Virus record (IMG/VR): IMGVR_UViG_3300028388_003908
Location: 62,001 to 126,000 of that record
Length of the DNA stretch: 64,000 nt
Source: a virus
Reading direction: 5' to 3' (one strand)
Part shown: positions 39,663 to 49,413 of the stretch, one piece after another
Layout of the letters: each line of letters starts with the position of its first letter
How positions within the stretch are numbered: position 1 is the first letter of the stretch
Program-made: the position numbers and the translations under genes
Notes under the pieces: generated by a model
The model's database searches: none
What the model was told of the DNA's origin: nothing
What the model saw: the letters and a program-made list of their open reading frames with translations, nothing else

Positions 39663-42338
39663 TTAAAACAGAATCGTAATGTCCTTGCCTTCATGGTAAA
39701 TCTTGTAAGACAGCCCTTGATTGACTTGATCTCTCACCCAATAAGCAAGCTCTACCGCCTGCACCTCGCTAAGCTCTTTAACATGAAAAACCGAGACAGA
39801 TGACGCGCTGTCTTCCACGTTAGCAGAATCCTCATTTTGAGCACTGAGGGCGGGAGGATTATCCTCGGATTCGATCTCCTCTTGCTTAAAGATCTCGACA
39901 AGAGATTCTGGCAGATCATAGACGCGCTCTCCCTTCTTATTGGTCGAGTAGCCTTTTCTCAGATCTTTGAGATCATAAGGCACCGTCCAATCTTTACCGA
40001 TCTCTACGTCTACGAGCAGAGGTATGGGCCAACCCTGCGCTTTGATAGCGCTATTTCTCACCATCGTCTTACAGACAAAATCAATCGCCTCACCCATAAT
40101 GCTCTCATGGATCTCAAAAACAATCTCATCATGTACGGTCAAGATCATGCGGAATTTATCCGACCAACCGCGCTTCTTAACCCCCTTATAGATGAGACCC
40201 ATGGCGAGCTTGGTAATGTCAGCGCTCGTCCCCTGCACAGGAGAATTTACGCTCTTGCGCTCGTCTTTAGAACGTAGCTTACGCTCTTTACTATTGATCT
40301 CTGGCATAGGCAAGACACGTCCGAAAGCGGTCTTAACGAACTCGTTTTTAGACGAAAACTTATGCTGATTCTGCCACCAACCATAGAGCGTTCGATACGT
40401 CTTGATGAACGTATTATATTTCTCCTCACCCTCTTGCTCTGAACACTCGATAGTGCGAACCACAGCGCGACCGGTACCGCCATAACAGAGCGCAAAATTG
40501 CAACCCTTAGCGTTCTGACGTAGCGCCTTCCATTCCTTCTTCTGCTTAGAATCTTCCCCATAAAAAGCCACCGCGGTGAGCGTGTGAATATCCCCAATCT
40601 TATCTGACCCGCAAGGACAGATGGGTGGGGTCGGTCTTGGGAAGCCCTCCTCGTCAAGCTCTTGAGGAAACGTATTATTGCAATCTGAACAACGGAAGAA
40701 CTCTCGAATCCATTTAGGCTCTCGGGACAGATTTGTGATCAAGCGTAACTCTACACCGGCGTAGTCAATAGCAGCCAGCCACCACCCTTCCTCTCGCGCT
40801 CGGATGCAAGATCTCATCTCACGCACACACTCAGGCTTAGACATATCATAGGTCGCAGGGATGCCCTGAAAAGGTACGCGACAACCGCCGTCTCTTGTCT
40901 TCTTAGGGTCTTTAGTCACCTTACAAGAGAAGCGCCCTGTATCGGTCGCAAACTGATCAAATTTAGGCTTTAGCGTACCATCGACCGCCACGTCTTCGAT
41001 CATCGGCACAAGATACTGAGACAGCGCCTTGGCTAACTCACGATAACGCTTGATCTTAGCAAGGAAAGGATACTCGGACTCTAGGTCCTCGATGAAGCGG
41101 TCAAGCACCTCTGCACCTGTTGCTACTTGACCGGACGCACCGGTTGTCTTAAGACCGGGAATCTGAAGTTCACGAAAAAGCAAACCCAACTGCTGAGGAC
41201 TCGCTACGTCATAGATATACGGAAAATCCACGTCCTCTCGATCTCCCTCTCTTAAAAGAGAAGGCACGTTAACGGTGATCTTCCTCTTTAAAAGAATCGA
41301 CCTCTCCATGTCACTGCGATCATAACGCTCGCCCTCTTTACGCGCTTCATTTATACGCGATTTATAATTGAGTTGACCATCTCCAATCTCGTTATAATCA
41401 AAACGATTTTCCGTGTTTGAGATCTCGCCCTTCATTATCTTGATATATGTAGGCTCAATATCTCTGCCAAGCAGATCAGAAGCCCCCTTGTAGACCTCTA
41501 ACAGAGAATCGAACCATTCCTTCTGACCGTCTCGGGCTAGCTTTAATGTACGCTCTCGGTCGACATATACGCGGTTACGGTGCATCCAGCGCACTGATGT
41601 GGCGCACATCTTTTCCAAGCCGTAAAGGAAGGTCGTGTGCTCGGGCGCTTCTGTATAGCGCTTATCCATCACCTCCCAAATCCTCAACGTACAGAGAGGG
41701 TCAGCGGCCGCATACCATACGCAAGGCTCCCAAGAAGGATCTAATGTCGAGTAATCCTTCACGTCCTCAAAAATCAGCTCGTTAAGCTCGATCATCTCCA
41801 TGTTGACAAGGGTTTTAGAGAGATATTTCAAACCCTTCTTGCCTTTAGTCCTAGAATCAAGAAGATAAGCTAGGATATGCGTATCTTCCCAACCGAGATG
41901 ATTATCCCAACGCTCCTCTCCTAGAGGCTTGTGACCGTTAAACTCAAGAAACTCTAAATCGAAACCCGAGTTGTGAACCACAGGACGCGCCTTAACCTCA
42001 GGGTCAAACAATCGAGTAAACTCTTGAGCAAATAAACGCCATGAGACGTTATGTTCCGAACCCGCTGAGTGCGCTAACGGGAAATAATATGCCTTGTTCT
42101 TTGTCGGGGCGATGCCCACACCCACAATCGAATCGACCGTGCGCCCATCAAATACTCGATTATCAAGACCGGTCGTCTCAAGGTCTAATCCGTAAACCCC
42201 TAAAGGGGCGTTGATACACTCATCTACAGCCTGCGATAGATTGTCTGCCGTACCCAAGATCAACTGAATCTCAGGGTCTAACATCCAATCCTTGCGCTTC
42301 ACGTCAGGTCGTGATAGCGCCTCAAACAATTCAAACAC
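39663..42338 (-). CDS. polA: Family A DNA polymerase with 3'-5' exonuclease and zinc-ribbon insert
   Basis: 891 aa, GTG start with AAGGAG. Exonuclease motifs: DLETTGLD (about 50), HNSGFDLEFL (about 128) and YAAADPLCTLRIW (about 210). Polymerase motif A DYAGVELRLITNLSREP (about 520), motif B RQNAKGCNFALCYGG (about 608), motif C TVHDEIVFEI (about 736). Between motifs A and B there is a four-Cys zinc ribbon (CSDCNNTFPQ ... CPCG, about 552-579) not present in bacterial Pol I. It is the replicative polymerase of this phage. The C-terminal tail (about 40 aa) is acidic. Confidence 0.93.
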   Translation of the reverse strand: MFELFEALSRPDVKRKDWMLDPEIQLILGTADNLSQAVDECINAPLGVYGLDLETTGLDNRVFDGRTVDSIVGVGIAPTKNKAYYFPLAHSAGSEHNVSWRLFAQEFTRLFDPEVKARPVVHNSGFDLEFLEFNGHKPLGEERWDNHLGWEDTHILAYLLDSRTKGKKGLKYLSKTLVNMEMIELNELIFEDVKDYSTLDPSWEPCVWYAAADPLCTLRIWEVMDKRYTEAPEHTTFLYGLEKMCATSVRWMHRNRVYVDRERTLKLARDGQKEWFDSLLEVYKGASDLLGRDIEPTYIKIMKGEISNTENRFDYNEIGDGQLNYKSRINEARKEGERYDRSDMERSILLKRKITVNVPSLLREGDREDVDFPYIYDVASPQQLGLLFRELQIPGLKTTGASGQVATGAEVLDRFIEDLESEYPFLAKIKRYRELAKALSQYLVPMIEDVAVDGTLKPKFDQFATDTGRFSCKVTKDPKKTRDGGCRVPFQGIPATYDMSKPECVREMRSCIRAREEGWWLAAIDYAGVELRLITNLSREPKWIREFFRCSDCNNTFPQELDEEGFPRPTPPICPCGSDKIGDIHTLTAVAFYGEDSKQKKEWKALRQNAKGCNFALCYGGTGRAVVRTIECSEQEGEEKYNTFIKTYRTLYGWWQNQHKFSSKNEFVKTAFGRVLPMPEINSKERKLRSKDERKSVNSPVQGTSADITKLAMGLIYKGVKKRGWSDKFRMILTVHDEIVFEIHESIMGEAIDFVCKTMVRNSAIKAQGWPIPLLVDVEIGKDWTVPYDLKDLRKGYSTNKKGERVYDLPESLVEIFKQEEIESEDNPPALSAQNEDSANVEDSASSVSVFHVKELSEVQAVELAYWVRDQVNQGLSYKIYHEGKDITILF

Positions 42339-42354
42339 GTCTGCTCCTTAGCGA

Positions 42355-42402
42355 TAAGAGAGAGAGGCAAGCGCTTATTGGCTCACCCCTCTCTCTTATA
42401 CT
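42355..42402 (-). promoter_or_regulatory. GA-repeat hairpin and -10-like element upstream of polA
   Basis: An 11-bp purine/pyrimidine inverted repeat (TAAGAGAGAGG type; arms about 42355-42367 and 42388-42398) follows an AGTATAAG -10-like octamer on the minus strand (42395-42402). It separates the tail-sheath stop from the polymerase start. It could cap the polA mRNA 5' end; it lacks a U-run, so it is a poor terminator. Confidence 0.35.
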
Positions 42403-42416
42403 AAATCAGCAGATGA

Positions 42417-45400
42417 TTACACGGCGCTACGCACGTTGAACGTAAACTGGATATAGAGGAGAGGGAACATCGGACGATAGTACGCCTCGATAAGAATCCC
42501 CGTTGGGTCCTCAGGATCCTGCGCTACGCTCACGCCGGTGAAGCTGTTGATGATCTGCTCTGCAACCAATCTACGGAACATCTCATTAACGCGCCCCTCA
42601 ATCTGATTGATCACAGCAGGCACAAACTTCTGACCGATATAATCGTTGGTCAGATTGCGCGCTCTCAGATGCACCTCGTCTGCGATCTGAATCACGGTAG
42701 GTGTCTTGGTCAGCGCGCTCGTCATGTCAGTGGTTAGACCATGACGGACAACAATCTGTCCGCCTCTCTGTTGTAGCACGGTCACGCCAGAATTAGCTGT
42801 CTGATTCGCGTCCACAGCGTCAAGGTTGCGAGAGAGCGTATTGAAGCCAAGTACCTGCAAGCTCGTCCAAGGAGTCGCCACGTCAATCGTACCCGCGGTG
42901 GTCGCGGATGCGAGCGCTACTGCGAGATAACGACCATCTAGAAGATAGGTCTGAGAGACGCCCTGCACGTTCGTGATGGTTGACGAGACAATATCAGGAT
43001 AAACAAGACGCACTCTTGAGTTCTTAGTAATAGACGCGAGACGCTGTGCTTCCTTAGGCTGTGTGCCAGCAGGGAAACCAACAATCGCTGTGCGCTCTGA
43101 TCTATAACGCAAGCTAGACTGAATGTCACAATGACGTGACAGCTCAGTAAGAATAGCGTCATTAGCAGGGACGAGAGGCACGATAATAGAGGGAGAGAGA
43201 CCGGTAAGGATCTCACCCTCAGACTCAGTAATCGAAGCGAGAATCTGAGCCGTTGTAAGCTCTGTCTCACCCTCCAACAAAGGCACCTGCTTAAGTGCAA
43301 TCGCGCTCGCGCCATTCACAAAAGCGTAATAGGCTGCCATCGTCAGAGAGTTCTGAGGAGATATATCACCAAACTCTGCGATCACGTCCGAGATACGAGT
43401 AAACACCGCTGTGCCGAACACACTCTTATTACGGACAATATCGAGGTAATAAGTGCTACCGATAGAGGGCTCACGATTAACATCAATATCCCCCGCGTTG
43501 GCAAACGTCTCGACATAGACGGTCTCCCCAACGGTCACGCCTGACGTGTTCTCTACAATCAGAGACACACCAGGGATCACCTTCACAGGCAACGTGCTAT
43601 TGGTCAAAATCGTCTTGCTAGACACAAAGGTCAAGGTCGCGTTCGCGCCTGTAGGATAACGCTGTCCGCCATCTCTCGCCAACACGGTGAGACGTAGCCC
43701 GGTCACGCTGTCCACATAGGTCTGACCAACAACACCATCTGCACCGGTCGCGCTCAAAACTGAGGTGCCCGCTGAACCTGAACCGGCAGGGTTATCCGAG
43801 GTCACGACAAAGCCTTGATAAGGCGCCTCGCCCACAACGCTGTCGCCAGCGTTAATGCCAAGACCGCTACCGATCTCATCTACGCCGGTTGAGCTACTAA
43901 AGGTGATGTTAGAATCAATCCCTACGTTCAAGCTCTCAAACGTCACATAAGAACGACCCGCCACGTCCTCAGTGAGATAGGTAATCCCATAAGTAGTGAC
44001 GAAATCTCCTTGTAGCGCGCTCACGCTCTGAATGTCCGTTGAGAACATGAAGGCGCGTAGAGCAAGCTGACCGCCTTGAGCGAGATGAGAATTCAACGCG
44101 CTTGAGAAGGCTGACGCGCTCACAGCGCTGGTCGTAAACGTATCACCTGCGGTTAGAGAGAATCTGTCGTTAGCAGACCCCTCACCTACCTCGATGTAAG
44201 CGTTCACAGACACAGGCAAATGAGCGTGAATCAGATTACCGTTGACCACAGAGGTCGTACCGATAACAGAGTCGATCAAATCTGCGATCTGTTGGGCGCT
44301 TCTGGTCGTACCGTCTGCGTTACCGTCTAGTAGATCTATGTTGTGAGACTGACCGTTGACCACAAGAGAGAGCAGATTATTTGCGCTCTCAGTGCCGGTG
44401 CCGTCATACAAGGTCACCCCTGCGAGAGATCCGCTCGTCTCGTCCCAACCCATATCAAGGGTCAGAAGAATATCAAGCGAGCGTCCGAGAGGTGCAGAGG
44501 TCGCCACGGTACCTGCAACAAGACCACAAGCCTCTGCGAGATCCCCTCCGGAGACAACCTCAATGGTGTTTCTAGTGAGCGACACATAACGAGCACCTGC
44601 AACAAAGCGAGAGCGCAGAATCAAGCGATCTCTGAGGAACTGGTTATTACCATCGCTAGTGTCGGTTGAGACGAAATCCGCAACGGGCAGAATACCGAAC
44701 TTGCTCTGACTGCCATCTGCAATATCAACATCAACACCGATGACCTGAGCTAGATCATCCACGCTTGTGACGAACTCGATATATCCGTAAATGTCGGCAG
44801 CCGCCACATCCGTTAGTGTAAAGACCATGCGACCGATTGAATCGGCGGTCACCTCAAGAGAGGTCGTGCCCGCTCCGTCATCAGAAATCACGCCATCAAA
44901 GACTGCCTGCAATTGATCTTGTATCTCTTGAGCAAGCTCGGCTGCCGTGTATGAAGCATTCGGAATAGTCACGGTAACGTCTGTACGAGAGACAAGTCCT
45001 GCGCCCGTAATGCCTACATAAGACACGCTCAACTCATCATGGTCCCCCGCCACAATGGTGACGCTATCAGAACCGAGAGCAGACATAGCGGTATAAGACG
45101 CTTCTACGCTCTGAGAGGCGACATTAATGGCGTTCACAAGGGTTGACACGTCACCCGCAGGATTGCTCACATTAACGCTCAAAGCCTGACCGTCAACCTC
45201 TAGAAGCAAGGTGCCGTCTAGATCGAGAGTCGTCCCGTTAGACGCTACGGTGTAATCAAGAGGAGCGCCTACAATGGTCGCCTTATTAATGCTGAGATCG
45301 AGATCAATCCCGTTAAGGGTTGTCGAGTCGATATCCATCTCAAAGCTCAGAGAGCCGAGCAGATAAGGACCAAAGCCAGGTGTCGTGTAGAGCGCAGGAG

Positions 45401-47198
45401 TGCCGTTAAAGTCCTGAAACTGAACGGTGACGGTCTCTTCTACAGGAACCCCGCCCTCGATACGGGCGTCAGAGATAAGCTCGCTTCCTGATGGGAAGTT
45501 CACATCAACAACAGCGAGATCGGTGCCCTTGCCGGTGTAGCGTACACCATAAAGATTGCTCGTACCTCTAGTGACGCGATAAGAACCTACCCCGCTACGG
45601 TCCGCGACAACAGCGGTAAGCTCATAGCCGCCACCATTAACCACAGCCTCTGTCTGTAACAGGTTGTAGTAGAACGTAGCGAAAACCTTATGACCGGCAG
45701 GAACAGGTCTAGCCAAGACGATAGATGAATCTTGAGGATTAACCCTAGCGACCGCAACGTCGGAGCGCTCAAGAGCGTCTGCCAACGTGTAGCCTGTCTT
45801 AACCTGCACAAGATCGGTGCGTGAGGTGGGAGTGCCAGTCCCCGTACCATCAACAGGCTGTGCAGGTAGCTTAAACGTGTTTGCTACGATTCTGCCGTTG
45901 ATCACATGAGCAGAACACTCAGCAAGGAACATACGGTTATCCATATTTGAAGGGATAACCTTTGTTGTTGGGAAGCTAGAGCCCTCAACAGCGGTAGGCA
46001 GAGTAGCGCTACCCCAAAGGATCTTGTCGTCCTTGAGAACCCAATTTACGCCCTCGATGTATGTTGTGGCAGGTGAATTACCTGTCGCTACATCAGAGAC
46101 TCTAGTGACCTCTCTTACACCCCTAGCAGGAATATAATCGAACTGATCCTTGAAAGGATTAAAGGCATAATCAACGGTGAGCGTAGAGCCAACCTTAGGC
46201 GCCTCACTAAGAGTGATCGCACCGGTAGCACCATCTACAGAGAGAGGTGTGACGCTCACGCCATCTACCAACACAGACACATCGGAGACGTTCGTGGTCA
46301 CGATACCAGAGCCGGTACCATCGGTAATAGGATTGTAGTTGGTGTGGAAGATGGTCTTACGCGCAGAACCCGTCTGACCTTGGAAGATCCCGAGCGCGTC
46401 ATTTGCAGTACCGCCTCCAACCACAATCGAACCATCGGCGGTCAACTCGAGGTTGTCTACTCCGAAGTTATCCGTAAAGACGGCTGCCTCTAGACTGCCC
46501 TTATTGGCTGTCGTGTTAACAGCGATCACAGCGCGAGCAAGATTATCCGCTCTGTTGGTGTTAACAAGAGGAAGACTGACGGTCACAGACACGCCATCTA
46601 CAACAAGAGAAAGCGTGTTTGCTCCTGCGGTGAAGCCGTAATCGTCTGTGCTCTTCTTGACAACGCGGAGAGCGGTGCGCTCAGCGGTAATCTGATTGCT
46701 CAGATCCTCACCTACAACCGAGGTATCGTTTCGGTCAAAGAAGTAGGTGAGATAAACGACATCCCCATCCTTAGGCGCTTGCGCGAGAGACACAATACCA
46801 TTGACCCCATCAACAGCGAGCACTACAGCAGGATCGCCATTAATGGTCGCGCTCACAGAGGCGGGACTTGTTGTAGGGGTGCCCGTACCGTCTCCTGTGA
46901 CGATAGGCCACAGCTTGGTTCTAACACGCGCTGAAGCGCCATCAAAATCCCCTAGGCTATAAGAGCCGTCAGGATTAACAGCGAGCACAGCGCGAGCGCT
47001 CATATCCTCTTCAACGATTTGCTGATCTACGGTCGCAGAGCTTCCGCGGACCAAGGTCAATCCGTTAGATTCGATTGTCTCTCTGCCCGTACCGATGAAC
47101 AGAGGAACACGGCCTGAAACGGTCGTGTCAGGTGTCGGTGTTTCAAAAACCGATTGCGTATATACGCCAGGTGGCGCGTAGCCTCCACTAATAGCCAT
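42417..47198 (-). CDS. Tail sheath protein, very large (1593 aa)
   Basis: The ATG at 47198 is chosen for GGGAG 7 nt upstream; a TTG at 47204 is the longer alternative. The N-terminus (AISGGYAPPGVYTQSV) and the C-terminal 370 residues (TAIVGFPAGTQPKEAQRLAS, YLLDGRYLAVALAS, ITNVQGVSQ..., QQRGGQIVVRHGLTTD) are typical of contractile tail sheaths, with the LTND-x-G and FVPAVINQIEGRVNEMF C-terminal arm. Between them lie about 850 residues of repeated beta-rich Ig-like modules with recurring DGVSVT and VNG motifs, which probably decorate the outside of the sheath. Most phage sheaths are 400-700 aa. Confidence 0.88.
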   Translation of the reverse strand: MAISGGYAPPGVYTQSVFETPTPDTTVSGRVPLFIGTGRETIESNGLTLVRGSSATVDQQIVEEDMSARAVLAVNPDGSYSLGDFDGASARVRTKLWPIVTGDGTGTPTTSPASVSATINGDPAVVLAVDGVNGIVSLAQAPKDGDVVYLTYFFDRNDTSVVGEDLSNQITAERTALRVVKKSTDDYGFTAGANTLSLVVDGVSVTVSLPLVNTNRADNLARAVIAVNTTANKGSLEAAVFTDNFGVDNLELTADGSIVVGGGTANDALGIFQGQTGSARKTIFHTNYNPITDGTGSGIVTTNVSDVSVLVDGVSVTPLSVDGATGAITLSEAPKVGSTLTVDYAFNPFKDQFDYIPARGVREVTRVSDVATGNSPATTYIEGVNWVLKDDKILWGSATLPTAVEGSSFPTTKVIPSNMDNRMFLAECSAHVINGRIVANTFKLPAQPVDGTGTGTPTSRTDLVQVKTGYTLADALERSDVAVARVNPQDSSIVLARPVPAGHKVFATFYYNLLQTEAVVNGGGYELTAVVADRSGVGSYRVTRGTSNLYGVRYTGKGTDLAVVDVNFPSGSELISDARIEGGVPVEETVTVQFQDFNGTPALYTTPGFGPYLLGSLSFEMDIDSTTLNGIDLDLSINKATIVGAPLDYTVASNGTTLDLDGTLLLEVDGQALSVNVSNPAGDVSTLVNAINVASQSVEASYTAMSALGSDSVTIVAGDHDELSVSYVGITGAGLVSRTDVTVTIPNASYTAAELAQEIQDQLQAVFDGVISDDGAGTTSLEVTADSIGRMVFTLTDVAAADIYGYIEFVTSVDDLAQVIGVDVDIADGSQSKFGILPVADFVSTDTSDGNNQFLRDRLILRSRFVAGARYVSLTRNTIEVVSGGDLAEACGLVAGTVATSAPLGRSLDILLTLDMGWDETSGSLAGVTLYDGTGTESANNLLSLVVNGQSHNIDLLDGNADGTTRSAQQIADLIDSVIGTTSVVNGNLIHAHLPVSVNAYIEVGEGSANDRFSLTAGDTFTTSAVSASAFSSALNSHLAQGGQLALRAFMFSTDIQSVSALQGDFVTTYGITYLTEDVAGRSYVTFESLNVGIDSNITFSSSTGVDEIGSGLGINAGDSVVGEAPYQGFVVTSDNPAGSGSAGTSVLSATGADGVVGQTYVDSVTGLRLTVLARDGGQRYPTGANATLTFVSSKTILTNSTLPVKVIPGVSLIVENTSGVTVGETVYVETFANAGDIDVNREPSIGSTYYLDIVRNKSVFGTAVFTRISDVIAEFGDISPQNSLTMAAYYAFVNGASAIALKQVPLLEGETELTTAQILASITESEGEILTGLSPSIIVPLVPANDAILTELSRHCDIQSSLRYRSERTAIVGFPAGTQPKEAQRLASITKNSRVRLVYPDIVSSTITNVQGVSQTYLLDGRYLAVALASATTAGTIDVATPWTSLQVLGFNTLSRNLDAVDANQTANSGVTVLQQRGGQIVVRHGLTTDMTSALTKTPTVIQIADEVHLRARNLTNDYIGQKFVPAVINQIEGRVNEMFRRLVAEQIINSFTGVSVAQDPEDPTGILIEAYYRPMFPLLYIQFTFNVRSAV

Positions 47199-47200
47199 GG

Positions 47201-47626
47201 TCAACTCCCTTTAGCTTCTGTTTGAGTGTTCTTGATAATCTCCATAGCACCGTCTCGGTAATCTTTAAGTACCTCACCGGCTTCTCTATGCAAGGAATAT
47301 GTGCCATCATCCTCTCGTAAAAGATCATATCCGGTCGCACCCTCGTTATCGTTGAGAATGTCCCATTTGTCTTTACGTCTCTGATAGATCGCGTCCCATT
47401 TCTGTCGAGCGTCCTCACCGATCACACGGTCAAAGTCCAAGTCCAAGGATTCAATCCCCGTAGATTGGACCTCTAAAGAACCGCTCACGTCAGAGGAGAA
47501 GCCTACAGATAGATCTTTCTTCTCCGAGTAAGCGATCTGACCGCAGTCGCAAGACACGCTCTCTAAAGTAGACCTCTTACGAAAAGAAAGTCCACACGAG
47601 TCGCAGAGATAACGGATAATCGGCAT
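47201..47626 (-). CDS. FmdB-type zinc-ribbon protein, 141 aa
   Basis: MPIIRYLCDSCGLSFRKR ... SVSCDCGQ gives Cys8, Cys11, Cys25 and Cys27, an FmdB-like ribbon with a shortened second knuckle. The rest is a helical extension (about 60-130, ARQKWDAIYQRRKDKWDI). It sits 3 nt before the sheath start and is probably co-transcribed. A possible structural or assembly role. Confidence 0.6.
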   Translation of the reverse strand: MPIIRYLCDSCGLSFRKRSTLESVSCDCGQIAYSEKKDLSVGFSSDVSGSLEVQSTGIESLDLDFDRVIGEDARQKWDAIYQRRKDKWDILNDNEGATGYDLLREDDGTYSLHREAGEVLKDYRDGAMEIIKNTQTEAKGS

Positions 47627-47677
47627 ATTGTCCTCTCATGTATCGCTAGGTAATAGCGTTTAAAGATTAACAATATA

Positions 47678-48796
47678 TCAAAGCACCGTAGGTATCACTA
47701 CCTCCGTACCGATACCGGATATCATATCCCCTGCTGGAGCGATCTCAAAAGGCACCACACCTTCTGTCGTTAAATAATAAATGGGGATGTAAACGGGCTC
47801 ATGCACAAACCAATTTGTCTGCGCTGTAAATGAGATCGAACCCGTATAAAAGTAATCATCTCCGTTCTCGTCATAAACCTCTTCTGCCTCGCCCCCTAGG
47901 TTTACCTCAGAGATATCCACTCCCATGTCTGTTAAGGACTTACGCAGAGACGACCAAATCCAAACCACCGTTCTGTCGCAAATATCTGCTTGAGAATGAG
48001 GATCTCTAGCGATTAGCTCTATGTCTACAGACACATCCCAACGCCCGCCATATTCTTGAGATACAATCTCGGGCGTCTCGTTAACCAACACCACCTGCTG
48101 ATCACCTTCTTTGAGCTTGCGTCCGAAAGCAAGTATCGCCCCCTGCACAATGTTGTTATATGCGCTGGCTGGCTTGACCGTGAAAGGACCTTCTTGTCCA
48201 GAATCAACCGTGTAGCGCGCCTCCAAAGAAAGCCCGTTAGGTAGTGCCTCGTTAAGTGTCACCGTGCCCGTCTCATAATCCAGCGTATATTCGCTCGTTC
48301 TCACCAAACGCATAGACGGATACTCGATCAGTCTTAAAGACCCCTCTAAGGGCACGTCCAATAGCTGTACCTCGCTACCTACAACAATAGGTGAGGTCTC
48401 TAAGCGTCTCTCATATCGGTGAGCGTAGACGTGAAAGCTATGTCCGGACACATTAGCGTTGGGATCGTCAAAAATCTTAATGACGTAGACGCCGGGGGAA
48501 TTAGCGCTCGCCATCGCGTCCTCTTTGACCCACTCGATAGATCCGTAAGGCTTGAATTCCTTTAGACGTGCTAAACTAACTGTGCTCTTAACCGTACCTA
48601 TGAAGTTATCAGGACTAAGCACGATATTTGAAGCTCCTCCTGTTCTTACGACCATACCGAACTGAGGACGCTCCTCAAAGCTATACTTACCTTGTATGTT
48701 ATTGGACAATCCAACATAACGTGGATCGTCATTCCAAAAGCCCCTAAGCTCATGGATGATTCTATCTCTGACCGCAAGCGTAAGATGGGCGAACAT
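47678..48796 (-). CDS. Neck/tail structural protein, 372 aa
   Basis: Beta-rich sequence with a helical N-terminus (AHLTLAVRDRIIHELRGFW). Features include TSEYTLDYETGTVTLNEALP and WDVSVDIELIARDPHSQADI. The layout is like a protein found next to sheath genes in other large phages. Its ATG overlaps the preceding stop (TAATG). The neck/tail role comes from position and beta-rich character. Confidence 0.5.
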   Translation of the reverse strand: MFAHLTLAVRDRIIHELRGFWNDDPRYVGLSNNIQGKYSFEERPQFGMVVRTGGASNIVLSPDNFIGTVKSTVSLARLKEFKPYGSIEWVKEDAMASANSPGVYVIKIFDDPNANVSGHSFHVYAHRYERRLETSPIVVGSEVQLLDVPLEGSLRLIEYPSMRLVRTSEYTLDYETGTVTLNEALPNGLSLEARYTVDSGQEGPFTVKPASAYNNIVQGAILAFGRKLKEGDQQVVLVNETPEIVSQEYGGRWDVSVDIELIARDPHSQADICDRTVVWIWSSLRKSLTDMGVDISEVNLGGEAEEVYDENGDDYFYTGSISFTAQTNWFVHEPVYIPIYYLTTEGVVPFEIAPAGDMISGIGTEVVIPTVL

Positions 48797-49002
48797 TACT
48801 GATCCCCTTCCTTGTGCAGTACGACCCTCAACGTGTCATTAATGATCTGTAGCGTTACCTTATGTCCGTGATCATGATTTATCGCATACTCAAGACCTGA
48901 GCTGTCTATCTTGACAACCTCTAAACGAGATACGTCAGGTACGCGCTTAGGTTCTGTACCGATCAAAATGACAGGCTGAGTTCTTTCCATGTCATTACTC
49001 AT
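48796..49002 (-). CDS. Hypothetical protein, 68 aa
   Basis: Short beta-type protein (PVILIGTEPKRVPDV, KVTLQIINDTLRVVLH). SD GAGGAGG lies within a nested hairpin (49003-49041). Coupled by TAATG to the neck/tail gene. No family recognised. Confidence 0.5.
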   Translation of the reverse strand: MSNDMERTQPVILIGTEPKRVPDVSRLEVVKIDSSGLEYAINHDHGHKVTLQIINDTLRVVLHKEGDQ

Positions 49003-49041
49003 AGCGTCACCTCCTCTTTAAACACAGAGGCTATAGACGCT
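49003..49041 (-). promoter_or_regulatory. Nested hairpin at the SD of the 68-aa gene
   Basis: AGCGTC (49003-49008) pairs with GACGCT (49036-49041), and inside it CCTCT (49013-49017) pairs with AGAGG (49026-49030). The minus-strand RNA places the GAGGAGG SD inside the structure, directly before the ATG at 49002. Confidence 0.45.
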
Positions 49042-49042
49042 T

Positions 49043-49057
49043 AAAAAGGTAATCACC
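49043..49057 (-). repeat. 15-nt leader repeat, copy 2
   Basis: Identical in all 15 bases to 11751-11765. Lies just upstream of the hairpin at 49003-49041. Reads GGTGATTACCTTTTT on the minus strand. Confidence 0.5.
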
Positions 49058-49079
49058 CCCAAGGATTTTAGACCGATTC

Positions 49080-49198
49080 TTATGGTTGAGAGAAGACGCT
49101 TACCCGACCCATAGAGATTGTCACATCAATAGCAAAGTTCTTCTCAAGTTCCCCCCATGAATATGGAACCTTATCATAATCAAAATGAGCTATACCTA
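49080..49198 (-). other. Coding-like segment in the -1 frame downstream of the 49199 gene
   Basis: Past the TAG of the 49199-49375 gene, the -1 frame stays open to TAA at 49080-49082 and encodes a protein-like stretch (VGIAHFDYDKVPYSWGELEK and on to VFSQP) with no start codon or SD. The overlap with the gene is at least five codons. It may be the displaced 3' end of that gene or a remnant. Confidence 0.3.
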
Positions 49199-49375
49199 CT
49201 ACGCTGACACAGATCTAGGATTCACGCGCTCTCCGAGATTATTAATCTCTCCTGCGACCTGCTGGCTTAAACCTCTAAGATCCACCATACGACCTGCGGT
49301 GCGACCCATGCCTTGCTCAAGACGTGCTACGCGCTGTTGTAACTCACGGATCATTTCACTTGCTGTTCTTCTCAT
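49199..49375 (-). CDS. Small coiled-coil protein with RTASEMIREL tag, 58 aa
   Basis: The ATG at 49375 is chosen for AAGGA upstream. Starts MRRTASEMIRELQQRVARLE (1-20), an amphipathic helix shared with the proteins at 50063, 53572 (internal) and 26415 (partly). A second RTAG follows (GRTAGRMVDLRG). Ends in TAG, followed by an out-of-frame coding-like stretch. Virion or prohead targeting is proposed for the tag. Confidence 0.5.
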   Translation of the reverse strand: MRRTASEMIRELQQRVARLEQGMGRTAGRMVDLRGLSQQVAGEINNLGERVNPRSVSA

Positions 49376-49413
49376 GGGGAGATCCTTTCTCATGTTGGCA
49401 TGATTGCTCTCTC

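Noticed and set aside
42938-46641. Several ORFs over 60 codons antisense or out of frame within the tail sheath gene (for example 43315-42938 and 44343-44669)
   Set aside because: They lie entirely inside a well-supported 1593-aa gene, have no SD, and are Arg/Leu/Ser-rich shadows of it.
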